DNA from: Siphonodentalium dalli
Lineage: Eukaryota > Mollusca > Scaphopoda > Gadilida > Siphonodentaliidae
Reading direction: 5' to 3'
DNA: 64,000 nucleotides
Assembly (NCBI GenBank): GCA_032622095.1
Contig: CP136064.1
Span: 135,233,129 to 135,297,128 of the forward strand
Shown here: positions 1-12,089 of the stretch, in pieces
Position numbering within the stretch: the first letter of the stretch is position 1
Layout: every line of letters begins with the position of its first letter
Notes under the pieces: model-generated
What the model was told of the DNA's origin: nothing
The model's input: only the letters and a program-made list of their open reading frames with translations
The model's database searches: none
Made by a program: the position numbers and the translations under genes

Positions 1-2530
1 AACTTCTATTTTACTATTTAGTATATATTAGACTAGCATTTTCTGCAAAAATCCGTCACCCAAACATGAAAATGTGAACGAAATTCGAGTTTTTCGAAGA
101 TTTTCGTTCGGCGGAATGCAGATTTTTCAAGAATGGAGGTGTCATCGTCCCGTCGATAAAAACACTACTTTTATCAGCAGAAACGAGTTCAAACTTCTCT
201 TTTACTATTTAGTATATATTAGACTAGCATTTTCTGCCAAAATCCGTCACCCAAACATGAAAATGTGAACATAATGCTAGTTTTTCTGTTAAGATTTTCG
301 AAGATTTTCGTTCGGCGGAATGCATATTTTTCAAGAATGCGGATGTCATCGTCCCGTCGATAAAAACACTACTTTTACCATCAGAAAACAAGTTCAAACT
401 TCTATTTTACTATTTAGTATATATTAGACTAGCATTTTCTGCAAAAATCCGTCACCCAAACATGAAAATGTGAACATAATGCTAGTTTTTTTGTTAAGAT
501 TTTCGAAGATTTTCGTTCGGCGGAATGCACATTTTTCAAGAATGGAGGTGTCATCGTCCCGTCGATAAAAACACAACTTTTACCATCAGAAAACAAGTTC
601 AAACTTCTATTTTACTATTTAGTATATATTAGACTAACATTTTCTGCAAAAATCCGTCACCCAAACATGAAAATGTGAACATAATGCTAGTTTTTCTGTT
701 AAGATTTTCGAAGATTTTCGTTCGGCGGAATGCAGATTTTTCAAGAATGCGGATGTCATCGTCCCGTGGATAAAAACACAACTTTTACCATCAGAAAACA
801 AGTTCAAACTTCTATTTTACTATTTAGTATATATTAGACTAGCATTTTCTGCAAAAATCCGTCACCCAAACATGAAAATGTGAACGAAATTCGAGTTTTT
901 CTGTTAAGATTTTCGAAGATTTTCGTTCGGCGGAATGCAGATTTTTCAAGAATGGAGGTGTCATCGTCCCGTCGATAAAAACACTACTTTTATCAGCAGA
1001 AAACAAGTTCAAACTTCTATTTTACTATTTAGTATATATTAGACTAGCATTTTCTGCAAAAATCCGTCACCCAAACATGAAAATGTGAACGAAATTCGAG
1101 TTTTTCTGTTAAGATTTTCGAAGATTTTCGTTCGGCGGAATGCAGATTTTTCAAGAATGGAGGTGTCATCGTCCCGTCGATAAAAACACTACTTTTATCA
1201 GCAGAAAACAAGTTCAAACTTCTATTTTACTATTTAGTATATATTAGACTAGCATTTTCTGCAAAAATCCGTCACCCAAACATGAAAATGTGAACGAAAT
1301 TCGAGTTTTTCTGTTAAGATTTTCGAAGATTTTCGTTCGGCGGAATGCAGATTTTTCAAGAATGGAGGTGTCATCGTCCCGTCGATAAAAACACTACTTT
1401 TATCAGCAGAAAACAAGTTCAAACTTCTATTTAACTATTTAGTATATATTAGACTAGCATTTTCTGCCAAAATCCGTCACCCAAACATGAAAATGTGAAC
1501 ATAATGCTAGTTTTTCTGTTAAGATTTTCGAAGATTTTCGTTCGGCGGAATGGAGATTTTTCAAGAATGCGGATGTCATCGTCCCGTCGATAAAAACACA
1601 ACTTTTACCATCAGAAAACAAGTTCAAACTTCTATTTTACTATTTAGTATATATTAGACTAACATTTTCTGCAAAAATCCGTCACCCAAACATGAAAATG
1701 TGAACATAATGCTAGTTTTTCTGTTAAGATTTTCGAAGATTTTCGTTCGGCGGAATGCAGATTTTTCAAGAATGCGGATGTCATCGTCCCGTGGATAAAA
1801 ACACAACTTTTACCATCAGAAAACAAGTTCAAACTTCTATTTTACTATTTAGTATATATTAGACTAACATTTTCTGCAAAAATCCGTCACCCAAACATGA
1901 AAATGTGAACATAATGCTAGTTTTTCTGTTAAGATTTTCGAAGATTTTCGTTCGGCGGAATGGAGATTTTTCAAGAATGCGGATGTCATTGTCCCGTCGA
2001 TAAAAACACTACTTTTACCATCAGAAAACAAGTTCAAACTTCTATTTTACTATTTAGTATATATTAGACTAACATTTTCTGCAAAAATCCGTCACCCAAA
2101 CATGAAAATGTGAACGAAATTCGAGTTTTTCTGTTAAGATTTTCGACGATTTTCGTTCGGCGGAATGGAGATTTTTCAAGAATGGAGGTGTCATCGTCCC
2201 GTGGATAAAAACACAACTTTTACCATCAGAAAACAAGTTCAAACTTCTATTTTACTATTTAGTATATATTAGACTAACATTTTCTGCAAAAATCCGTCAC
2301 CCAAACATGAAAATGTGAACGAAATTCGAGTTTTTCTGTTAAGATTTTCGAAGATTTTCGTTCGGCGGAATGCAGATTTTTCAAGAATGGAGGTGTCATC
2401 GTCCCGTCGATAAAAACACTACTTGTATCATCAGAAAACAAGTGCAAACTTTTATTTTACTATTTAGTATATATTAGACAAACATTTTCTGCAATAATCC
2501 GTCACCCAAACATGAAAATGTAAACGAAAT
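1..2530. repeat. 205-bp satellite array, about 12.3 copies
   Basis: Head-to-tail monomers each begin with aacttctattttactattta. They start at 1, 192, 397, 602, 807, 1012, 1217, 1422, 1627, 1832, 2037, 2242 and 2447, so the period is exactly 205 except for the first copy, which lacks 14 bp. The last copy decays near 2530. Monomers fall into two haplotypes: one with gaaattcgag, ggaggtg and tatcagcag, the other with ataatgctag, cggatg and accatcag; some copies are mosaics. The array touches the window edge, so its true length is unknown. The short ORF at 74-268 is translated satellite, not a gene. Confidence 0.97.
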
Positions 2531-3088
2531 ATGACTTTTAGTCTGTAGATTATCGTCCCAGAAGTGATAAATTTCCCTAATTTCGACGCTTCGTTATTCG
2601 AACGCCCACCGTTCAGCATACGCTCAATTTTATCGGGAAAACATCACATTCGTATAGAGTAGATACCAATAAACAAGTTGAGACCATGTTTGTGCCTCTA
2701 CATTCTTTCATTTCCGAATAAAATTACTTTTAAATATTCGTTCCGTCCCGTCCCGTCTTTTAGACAAATCGTTCCGTCCCGTCCCGGAAAATCGTCCCGT
2801 CCCGTCTTTTAGTAGATCCCCTCATATTTCACCAATTTTTTGTACCTGTCTTGCCTGTCCTAAGTTTCACGGGAAAATGGCTAATTTGATTCTATTTGTC
2901 GTTATATACATATTTATCACCCCATTTATCTCACGTACTACTATTATGTGACTGTCTGCACAACGTTCAACACTAGTTGTTGCGTTTTATTTACGGAAAT
3001 GGTTCCAATCAATCCATAGTTTCCATTCTATTTATTTTTGTCAACACTTTTGTTAAATGTTTATATATGTTATATAGTAGGATTGGAA
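2531..3088. other. AT-rich spacer with CGTCCCG microrepeats
   Basis: There is no coding signal. At about 2741-2812 the words cgttccgtcccgtcccg and cgtcccgtcccgtctttt alternate. They echo the 'catcgtcccgtcgat' segment of the adjacent satellite monomer and may be a degenerate satellite edge. The rest is unremarkable AT-rich sequence. Confidence 0.5.
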
Positions 3089-3092
3089 TTAA

Positions 3093-3594
3093 AGATACGG
3101 GCGGCGTTGCATGGCGATGGGTATGCTGTTAAAATATTCAGCTCCGTCAAAAACCGCCATAAACAGAAATAATAGTCAAATATAGACAGACTTTGTTCTT
3201 ATACAATTCAGAAATATGGCATAAACAGCATGGTATTGTAAATTTTTCCCTTTATTATGTAAGCAAAAGAAAAAAACGTAACGTTACCTGACTTTTGTTT
3301 AGATCCGGACATGGTAACATAAAAATAGTTATTTGTTACTGCTTTCCTGATATGGAAAAAATAAAGAGCGTTTATATCATTTGTGTGTGATTAGAATTGC
3401 GCTGTGTTATGTAAAACTTCTGTAACACGAGCAGGCTCTTGTTTACTACACCACCGTACGTCTTGATGACAATATACTATTTAGCGCTGATTATGTTTGG
3501 CATATGAACAAAGCTATATATATTTTAATATTCCTTCTGTTGATGGCGATTTGAACAAATATTAATATTTCTGCAACGAACGCCGCCCGTGCTT
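3093..3594. mobile_element. TTAA-flanked TIR element, 502 bp
   Basis: The left end reads TTAA then agatacgggcggcgtt. The right end reads aacgccgcccgtgctt then TTAA, so the inner inverted repeat is ACGGGCGGCGTT. TTAA target duplications (3089-3092 and 3595-3598) are typical of the piggyBac and Kolobok superfamilies. There is no transposase, so the element is non-autonomous. Superfamily assignment is inferred from the duplication only. Confidence 0.6.
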
Positions 3595-3598
3595 TTAA

Positions 3599-4164
3599 AT
3601 ATGTTTACACTAAAATGGTTCAATAAATACAAGACATGCTTAACAAGGGCTTATTAATATGCAAGTCGATCATTGTAATTTTTACTATATATAGGCTGGC
3701 AAAAATTCAAACCGCATTAAAACTTCTTCTTTTTATAGTCGATATCTGGCCATCACAAGTTCATATTAATTATATCGTGCCTTGGGTCCGATACAATTGT
3801 TTTTCTGATGGTTGTTTTATGATGTCCAATCCGACAGGGCCTCTTTAATATAAAATAATCAAGATCTCACAGAAGATGTTAAAAATAAAATATATACTCG
3901 ATATATGATATCACAGAGAAAGAAGAGTATAGTATAATAGTATATAACGCCATTGATGTCAGCTATTTCGCACCTTTAATGTGTTAAACGTCTCTCACAT
4001 ATGTAAGGTGGACGCTCTTTATTCATTGTGCCAAAAACATTCCCTCTTCTTTTTTTCCATTTCTGACTGTTTCTGGTGTAATTATTTTTACCACGTTGGT
4101 GGATTTAATCAAATGCACGCACAGTCCTCGTGATGTGCACATGTACATGCATGGTACATAGTAT
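3599..4164. other. no recognisable feature
   Basis: AT-rich sequence. The 70-codon ORF at 3636-3848 has no family resemblance and no codon structure that I trust. Nothing else is supported here. Confidence 0.5.
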
Positions 4165-5160
4165 AAACATTTTTTTATTTCCAATTCCAAACAAATAACA
4201 TAATATACCAATGACACATAAATGCAAAATAGAAGTCTTAATATAATTATGGAAACAATTATCAGACAAGCCCGATGGCTTATATGAAGTATTCTCCCGT
4301 TTGGCTACATGCCCCGTCCCCATTAAGTGATGGGAAGGATTGGAAATAACGGTTTTCGGAGAATTGGAGGTATATAACATAATCTGAGTTAGGTGTATAT
4401 GGGAGAAAAGGGAAGAAGATATAGTGTTCGGATAACAGGCGACAGAGAAAGAAAAGAAAGAGATGGTAATCACTTCAACTTATTGGCATAGTATGCGAGT
4501 GGGCACATGCATAGTCGGGTTGTACATGTATAACGTGCTCTGTTGCCCTCCATCTGTATTAGGAGTTTGGGAAACGGACCTGGGAGGATTTCGAAGAGGC
4601 AAAGCCTCTCCCATACTACCCACTTTGGAAATTTTGGATGAGGTCATGAGAATGGGATACATCGGACATGACGGGGTGAACATAAACTGAAAAATGCTTT
4701 CTTTTTCTTTCTGTTTTCTGTTGATGTTGCTGTTGGAGGTGATGACATAGCCATAACTGCTTTTGGTTTGGCTATTTCTTCTTTAGATTTGACTATGTCC
4801 TCTTGTGCACCTCTGAGTATGTTCTCAATCTCGGCCGCCGAGTAGGAACCGGTGCTGTTGTTGTTTGTGATGCTGGTCGTGGTGGCGATGGATGACTCCT
4901 GGCTGATGTATTCCGAAAGAGTCTGTCTCCATCACGGCATCGGCAGCGGCAGCTTGCTGGGTTACGTCAGTCAGCACTCCAGTGGGGGAGGGGTTGTCTG
5001 GGCGTCTCTCAGACCTCTCCCGGACTGGACTTCCGGTACCATCATCGGTGGTACGCGGCGACCAACAGTCTTCGCAGCCCAGTGGGAAGGGGCAGCCAGC
5101 CGACCAACAGCTGCCTTCTTCTTTCTCCACTCAGCCCTCCGAGCTGATAAATTGCATGAT
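4165..5160 (-). mobile_element. LINE-like retroelement 3' remnant
   Basis: Read on the minus strand, the segment ends with tttggaattggaaataaaa (about 4165-4195). It is preceded by a motif like cttcatataagcc..gggcttgtctgat (about 4255-4290) and gggcatgt(a/c)gccaaa. The same series in the same order occurs on the plus strand at 43860-44140, so these are two copies of one family. A simple A-rich tail, a conserved 3' UTR and variable 5' extent suggest a non-LTR retrotransposon. Upstream lies a broken coding segment (separate entry). No reverse transcriptase motif is visible in this copy, so clade is unknown. Confidence 0.55.
4644..5130 (-). pseudogene. frameshifted coding remnant, unknown retroelement ORF
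   Basis: Two overlapping minus-strand frames appear to be one broken protein. The first opens at 5130 and is plausible until about 4915. It is rich in T, D, A and Q, with an alanine run in TDVTQQAAAADAVMETD. The second frame has no start codon and is open from 4931 to a stop at 4644-4646 (95 codons). It continues with the soluble-looking, low-complexity stretch SSIATTTSITNNNSTGSYS, then an acidic and basic helix-like segment around AEIENILRGAQEDIVKSKEE, and a lysine cluster NRKKKK. A one-base shift near 4905-4930 would join them. The local GC content is higher than the surroundings, as in retroelement ORFs. Its place just upstream of the LINE-like 3' end suggests an ORF1 or ORF C-terminus. 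I do not recognise a domain. Confidence 0.4.
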
Positions 5161-5427
5161 TAATAAAGAGCGTTTAGTGTCAGATCAGATAGATATGTGA
5201 AAAGATTGGCGCAAAGAGGTAACATGACATGGGGAATGTCACACAATAAGGAAGGTGGAATTGAATGATGAAAGACAGTATACTGGTACTGATGAAATAA
5301 CAACCGCAATAGCCATATTAGGATAAAGCAGTATTAATGATGAATACACTTAGTTCGACAGGAGGGCAATCTGGTGCCAAAGATAGACGCGGTTGATATC
5401 AATTGTTCATAAAAGACAAGTTCCATA
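5161..5427. other. no recognisable feature
   Basis: The words 'gattaataaagagcgtt' at 5158-5175 recur near 40079, so this edge is repeat-derived. Nothing else is supported. Confidence 0.4.
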
Positions 5428-5431
5428 TTAA

Positions 5432-5729
5432 AGGTACTCAATCCGATCAGACGCTCCTAAACTACTATTTCTTTGGCTTCGGGAGTAACAAATATTTGAT
5501 TCGAGTCGAGGAACCCACCCATCAAAGCTCGGATTGATTAGATATCGATGTTTGAAATGTGCTGTTTCTGTTGTTTGTGGCCCAATCTTTTCGAATACCA
5601 CGTGCTAAAAACGGACAAATTGCGGCTGTAAGATGGATAACTCTAAAATCAAGTTGTTGCCACTTTGTCAAATATTTTTTACCACCGAATAAATAGTACT
5701 TTAGGAGCGCCTGATCGGATTGAATACCT
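5432..5729. mobile_element. TTAA MITE, AGGTACTCAATCCGATC family, copy 1
   Basis: The element is flanked by TTAA at 5428-5431 and 5730-5733. The left end aggtactcaatccgatcag is mirrored by ctgatcggattgaatacct at the right. The inverted repeat continues inward for about 100 bp in better copies (tttggcttcgg, gattcgagtcgagg, catcaaagctc). A conserved core 'gatggataactctaaaatca' lies in the middle. No ORF of transposase size is present. This is the first of several copies; the others are at 30813, 38477, 41923, 63327 and 63906, with decayed fragments near 9870 and 26060. Confidence 0.85.
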
Positions 5730-5733
5730 TTAA

Positions 5734-5988
5734 AAAGTAATTCCCAAACAATTATAGTCAATTAACCTACAATGTAGTGACCCCATGCACACTGCTTAGT
5801 GAACGTTTTTCCTGCAATCGCCCCTAAGACAATATGAAGCATTGTTTGTTGTTTCAACAATTTTGGACTGTCCTATTTGAGATTGTAATTCTATAATCCT
5901 CACACCTACCTACACCATTTGGCAATTAACACGCTTCTAATAATTAATCCAGATGTGCCCGTTGTGTTTACATCACGTTGAGTCTATC
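5734..5988. other. no recognisable feature
   Basis: AT-rich sequence between the TTAA MITE and the fold-back element. No gene or repeat is recognised. Confidence 0.4.
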
Positions 5989-6644
5989 ATTTCGGCCAAT
6001 TTGGCCGGTTACTTCATGTGACTTTTTCATCTGACGTGTGTGTCGGATAATTGATCTGGAGGATTTATCTAAATGTTAGCCCAAACTACATTTCCAAGTA
6101 ACGATGGTTTTGTTGTTTATTTTGAGGAATAATACCGCGTCAGATGAATTCAGCCCAAATATGTTAACAGTTGTCGTGTCAAACATTCGGCAGTAGGTTA
6201 GCGTTATTTAGTATTTGTGGATGTCCTTTAACATGGGGAAAATAGACTACTGCGCTTGAACGAGCATGTGAATTTGTCGTTTTTAATGTACAGCAACTTG
6301 ATAATCAATAACAGAGATTTCGGCCAATTTGGCCGGTTACTTCATGTGACTTTTTCATCTGACGTGTGTGTCGGATAATTGATCTGGAGGATTTATGTAA
6401 ATGTTAGCCCAAACTACATTTCCAAGTAACGATGGTTTTGTTGTTTATTTTGAGGAATAATACCGCGTCAGATGAATTCAGCCCAAATATGTTAACAGTT
6501 GTCGTGTCAAACATTCGGCAGTAGGTTAGCGTTATTTAGTATTTGTGGATGTCCTTTAACATGGGGAAAATAGACTACTGCGCTTGAACGAGCATGTGAA
6601 TTTGTCGTTTTTATTGTACAGCAACTTGATAATCAATAACAGAG
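5989..6644. repeat. 328-bp tandem duplication
   Basis: Two near-identical units of 328 bp, 5989-6316 and 6317-6644, each start atttcggccaatttggcc and end aacagag. I noticed only two differences (tatctaaat versus tatgtaaat, and ttaatgtac versus ttattgtac). The right arm carries only one, more diverged, unit at about 16115-16440. The duplication is therefore recent and specific to the left arm. Confidence 0.95.
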
Positions 6645-7029
6645 GCATTCTCTGTCAAATATGGTCGCTCTATTTACGGTATTAATTGCGGAACTTTCTA
6701 AAGTAAACTACGCGTAAACGGATACATACGGTAAATTCTAGAATGTGCCGGAATCGGCCTAATCACCCCAGGGCCAACTCGCCCAGTCGACGTGTGTCAA
6801 TTCGGTACCTACTATAACATGTACCCGAGTCCGATACGGAATAAAAGATGTATACGGGTGTTATATAGCGTTTGGTCCGTTGTTTCTCAATGAATATTAT
6901 TTAAATTTGGTGTATATGTCCGGGCTGGGACATGGAATACAACAACGTTTGAATTGTTTTTAAATTTACAAATTTGTTGATTTTATTCAATTTATTTTCG
7001 TTCTGAAAACACACTATAAAGTGTATATA

Positions 7030-7335
7030 ATATAATAACGAACACGAGACATACATAATTTATAAACTGTTAACAAAAGATATCAAATTCAATACATGAC
7101 AAAGATGACTCAGTGGAGTTTATAAAGTGAACATAAAAACATTGAGGTAAGCATCTTTTTAAGGAATGCAACTTTATTTAATGATAATAAACACATAAAT
7201 TAAAATAACAAACATGAGACATACATGATTTATAAACTGTTAACAAAAGATATCAAACTCAATACATGACAAAGATGACTCAGTGAAGTTTATAAAGTGA
7301 ACATAAAAATATTAAGGTAAGAATCTTTTTAAGCA
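7030..7335. repeat. tandem duplication of about 171 bp
   Basis: The segment gagacatacataatttataa..gtaagcatctttttaag at about 7045-7162 is repeated at about 7216-7333. The right arm has a single inverted counterpart at about 15435-15560. It is another left-arm-specific duplication. Confidence 0.85.
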
Positions 7336-9255
7336 TTACTAAACCGTTTAGCACAGACCACAGTCCACTTCACTCATCCGATCATCACCAAACTTCATAT
7401 TTATCTTGATATTGATCTATCAGATGAGAGCTATCAAATATTTTTTTAATTTCATAGGAAAAAATGGTCGCCAGCGGCCATATTGCATTTACGTTATATT
7501 TTATCGCGTCATGTCGATATCTAGTATTACTTAGAAATTTCACCTTTCCAGATTCATAATTGCTCCATTGACTGTAACAGATGAAATTATTCCCCTCTTC
7601 GGATAGAGTGTCACTGAAACTTTATTTTGTCAGACTGTCTGTATAATCACTGATTATATATGGCAATAATCTGTAATAAGATGTAGCACTATTTTATTTT
7701 ATATTTACATGCAGTGCTGTTTTTATACATCAATTCTAATCCCCCTAGATCATCATGTGATCGATCATACATCGCGCGAGGACCTGGTTGAATTAAGGGG
7801 GGTTTTATGGATCACTTCTGTCCTCAAGCTAGATTATACTTATGACATTTAATGGCATGTATCTAACGTGGAGGGTTAGATATGCTTGAGAAACCACCAC
7901 TCTTTAATTCACACCAAGTTCTCAGCTGTCATGTTCGGATATTAGAACCCATAGCCATGATATATGGTTTATTTTGTGTATACTAGTAATATAGTTATTT
8001 TCAGTACCTTTATATACCAGTACTGTGTATAACAATGCATATAAATTAATCCATGTATACATGTATATTGATTCAACGGATTCAGTGGTTTTGTCCATCA
8101 GTCTATCAAATTTGCGGGGAAAACATGGCCACAAGCAGTACACCCTGCTAAATTTCGAATTTGAATCAATTGGCGCACCCTGCAGCCAGCTTTTATTGGA
8201 GAACTTTTTCTTATGTGGATATTTTGGGTCACCGCTAGATGTGAGCCATATTTTGTTCTCAAACTGTCCTTGTGAAGACATCACTGCCAGCGGTGATCTT
8301 CAATTTTACTATTTTTATGTTTAAATAATTTGGTTGATCCTACAGACGACACCCCTTGTCCGATCGTCATCAGATTCCACAATTATCTTCTGGATAACCA
8401 GGGTGAGAGTAATCTAATTTTCCCGAATTTCGTTAAAAAACATTACCACAGGCAGCAATTTGGTATCTTACTCTTTGATCCTCTTTTGCATGACTGAATT
8501 GTTTAGCAACTGTACAGACATATCCCTCATCAGGTTTTTATATACATGTATATCTCTTCATGCGGATAGCCAGTATTACGTAGGTACTCCAACTTTCTGC
8601 ATTCCTGTCATCATTTGAAATATAAATATTTACCTGATACATGCACCCTTCAAAATTTGTTTCGTCGTATCTATTTTAATGACCCGTATGGTAATATTGA
8701 TACAGATATATTTGTCAAACATTTCTTTGTACAATATACAGGTATTTAGTTTGTAACTAAATCTAGAAATATATAATAGTAGCTCGTGGACCCCACTTCG
8801 TCCGGGATGTTCCCCTCTGATTTTCGGAGAAATGCGCGATTTAACCTTGAATTGACTATTTTAAAGGTGAAGGTCATGTCGGGGTCACGATTTGACCCAT
8901 CCAAAACACTCCCCGGACAAAAGTCACGACAAAAGTACCCGTCGAAATCCGCCCGGCTTTATACCCGATTTGACCTTGAATTGACAATTTTGAATGTCAA
9001 GATCAGGTCATGGTCATGATTTGACCCACCCGAAACACTCCTGGGACAAAAGTAACAGTTTGTATCAAATTTCGTTGAAATACTTCCGTTTTACCAGATT
9101 TGACCTTGAATTGATCTTTTTGAATGTCAAAGTCAGGTCGGGATCAAGATTTGACCCGTCCAAAATACTCCCTGGAAATAATTACCCCTAGGTATCAAAT
9201 TTCGTCAAATCTGTCCGGCAGTTTTCCCGGCCATAGCTAACAGACAAACAGACAG

Positions 9256-9545
9256 ACTATATATTAAACTAGCTGATGTACTCGACTTCATTCGGGCTAG
9301 TTAGGGATTTTTTTGTGATCGCCTCCATCTGGACAGTACCCAGTTTATACAGCGTCTGGCCAAACTATTGTTCAATTGGTCCAGAAACATGCCTATATCA
9401 GCACGTTCGAGAACATGGTCCTACGTGAAATTGGACCCGTCCATATTGCTCCCGGGATCGAAGTAGTCCTACACACAAATTTTTAGTCGGATCGGTCAAG
9501 GTCCAGAAACATGCCTATGAGCGAGGTCAAGTTGACACGTTAAAT
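9256..9545 (+). mobile_element. Helentron-like 'actagctg' end (tentative)
   Basis: The sequence aaactagctgatgtactcga followed by cttcattcgggctagt resembles the 'actagctgacccgg..aacttcgttc' ends of repeats that are, to my knowledge, often classed as Helentron- or Helitron-like in invertebrates. It is followed by 'ggtccagaaacatgcctat' twice (9381 and 9500). A rolling-circle Rep/helicase ORF is absent. The assignment is inference from memory. Confidence 0.3.
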
Positions 9546-9574
9546 ACCAAATTCGAGCAGTGTTAGAGTCTATA

Positions 9575-9632
9575 ACACATACACACATGCATTCACGCAT
9601 ACACACATACATACATACATACACACAGACAG
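9575..9632. repeat. ACATAC microsatellite
   Basis: An imperfect (acac/atac)n tract, acacatacacacatgcattc..catacatacatacacacagac. It is a simple sequence repeat. Confidence 0.85.
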
Positions 9633-9869
9633 GTGTTTCAAAATGTATAATCGATAGCTACAACAATTCTATGGTAGATAGTTCACGGCCGACCTGATGC
9701 ATGCATCTTAGTTTTCTTGTATTATTTTATGGACACTTTCGCAGGTTTTGCTCTGAATTACTGTCGATCTAGATATCGTATAACGCGATTCTATACATCG
9801 AGTCAACTCGTACCAAAGTCGCCGATGTTATTGCAAAGTGTTCATGGCCGGAAAATATATACACACAAC

Positions 9870-10115
9870 ACAAAGCCACTTGATTTTAGAGTTATCAATT
9901 CTTCATCCGCAATTTGGTTCGAGACCGTCACATTGACGAATATTTTCCAGGCGGAAAAAGTACATATCTCCAGAAATAATTAATTTCAAAAATCGATATC
10001 TAATCACTCTGAGCTTTGATGGGTGGGTTCCTCGACTCGATTTTTTTTTACCACCGAAGCAAAGGAAATAGTAATTTGGGAGCGTTAATTCGGATTATCC
10101 TTCTTTAAGTTTATT
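9870..10115. mobile_element. decayed TTAA MITE fragment inside spacer
   Basis: The landmarks acttgattttagagttatc, tctgagctttgatgggtggg, tcctcgactcga and aaatagtaatttgggagcg match, in order, the right half of the AGGTACTCAATCCGATC MITE family. The ends are degraded (attcggattatccttctttaa), so this is an old copy. Confidence 0.7.
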
Positions 10116-10318
10116 ATGCATGTTCGCATGTAGGTTTTGCTCCGAATCACGACGATTTAGTCAACTCATACCCTAGGTGTAAAGCTTAACGAATTGGGCC
10201 ATTTAATTGGGGGCCCCACGAGTCTATGTAATGAGTCAACTCGTACCTGATTAGCAGGTAAGTTAAATTATTACAAGTTTTTAATTTACTAAATCAAATT
10301 TAGTAAGTCAACTATACC

Positions 10319-10321
<3 letters not shown>

Positions 10322-10358
<37 letters not shown>
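10322..10358. repeat. (TA)n microsatellite
   Basis: A pure alternating AT tract of about 37 bp within the spacer of the fold-back structure. Confidence 0.97.
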
Positions 10359-10360
<2 letters not shown>

Positions 10361-12089
10361 ACTGCGTGGGGTCGCCAGTGTGTGTGTTTATGGGTGATGT
10401 CCAACGTATATGTACATCAATGTACGTTGAGGTGCCGATGGAATCATTTATAGTACACACTATTCGCCGACTAAGCAACCACTTCCCCCGAGTGATTGAG
10501 TGACAATTTCAAAGGATGATTCACAAGTTTATATACAAATTCATACATACACTGAAGCAAGCAAGCATTATATTGTTTTATGGACACTTTCGCATGTTTT
10601 GCTCTGAGATGGCGTCTATCTGGACATCGTCACTCGATTTCTATATATCCAGTCAACTCGTACCAAGATGTTGAGATCGGTTGATTCAATTATTGCCAAG
10701 CGTTCAAAAACTAAGTCAACTCGCACACTGGATGGGTGAAGTGCCACTATGCATGGGGAAAACTGTTTATGGACGGATGGCAACGTATACGTTTAATTGA
10801 CCCAACAATTTCACTTGCAAATGATCAGACTTAGTTATCTCGTACCCCGAGTCGCAATTGCATATATCAAGTGAAACTACTATCATGGGAAACATGTTTT
10901 TAACGCTTGGTTCGACTCGTATAGTATATGGATGAATAGTTTTTTTTTACACCCCGAGTCAACTCGTATACCATAGACTGTCGCCGTTTGCACAATTTTC
11001 CACAACAAAGTCAACTCGTACCCCGAGTCACAGATTTTACAATTTCGTACTATACACCTTGTACAATTATCAAAAACTAAGTCAACTCACAACCTGAGTC
11101 ACTTTGAGTTTATCATATTCGTTTTGCTCTGAATTACCGTCGATATAGTTATGGTAACGCGATTTATATATATTGAGTTAACTCGTACCCAGATGTTCAG
11201 ATAAGCTGGTTCAATCATTGAAAAGTTTTCATAAACTAAGACGGCTCGTACACTGTTGTGGGATTGTCACTGTGCATGGGGCCAACTGTTTATGGACGGG
11301 TGACAATTAACGTACGTTTAAATGTTGACCCAGTGATTTTACTTACAAATGATCAGACTTAGTCAACTCATACCCGAGTCACAATGATTGCATATTATGT
11401 CGAGTGCAACTATTATCATGGGAAACATATCTTGAACGCTTTGATCGACTCGCACGTACATGGTTTCTACATCACGAGTCAACTCGTATACCAAAGACTG
11501 TCGCCGTTTGTGAGTAACGTAAACTCTTGCAAAAGTCTCCACAACAAAGTCAACTCGTACCCTCAGTCACCAATTTTATAATTTCGTAGAATACACCTTG
11601 TGCAATTATCCAAAAACTAAGTCAACTCGCACCCTGAGTCACTTTGAGTTTATCATATTATTTTATGGACATTGACATAGTCAACTCGTGGAGTGATGTG
11701 ACTGGAGTTTACCAAGACTAAGTCAACTCGTACCCAGATTGTATAATGGTATACACAGTTATTTCAATGACTTCGATATACTGAGTCATCTCGAGCCCTG
11801 CGCTCTTGATGTAAAATTATCCAAAAACTAAGTCAACTCGTACCTTGAGTCACTACGCGATTTCTATATATCGAGTCAACTCGTACCCAGATTGTATAAT
11901 ATTATACACAGTTATGTCAATGACTTCGATATACTGAGTCATCTCGAACCCTGCGCTCGTGATGTACAATTATCCAAAAACTAAAAACTCGTACCCTGAG
12001 TCACTACGCGATTTCTATATATCGAGTCAACTCGTACCCATGTCGCCGATGTTATTGCAAAGTGTTCATCGACATAGTCAACTCGTGGA

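Larger units (their letters stand above)
5989..9240. repeat. left arm of fold-back structure
   Basis: About 3.2 kb, paired with 13380-16440. It contains two tandem duplications that the right arm lacks (328 bp and about 171 bp). It also has an 'aaaatggtcgccagcggcc' module at about 7465 and, at the inner end, several 'cttgaattgac..ttgacccgtcc' units. No coding region is seen. The ORFs at 7922-8324 and 8786-9191 lie inside the repeat and are not supported as genes. Confidence 0.8.

Noticed and set aside
5432-5560. gattcgagtcgagg word in the MITE resembling a tRNA B box
   Set aside because: No A box at the right distance and no cloverleaf; the word is part of the long inverted repeat of the MITE.
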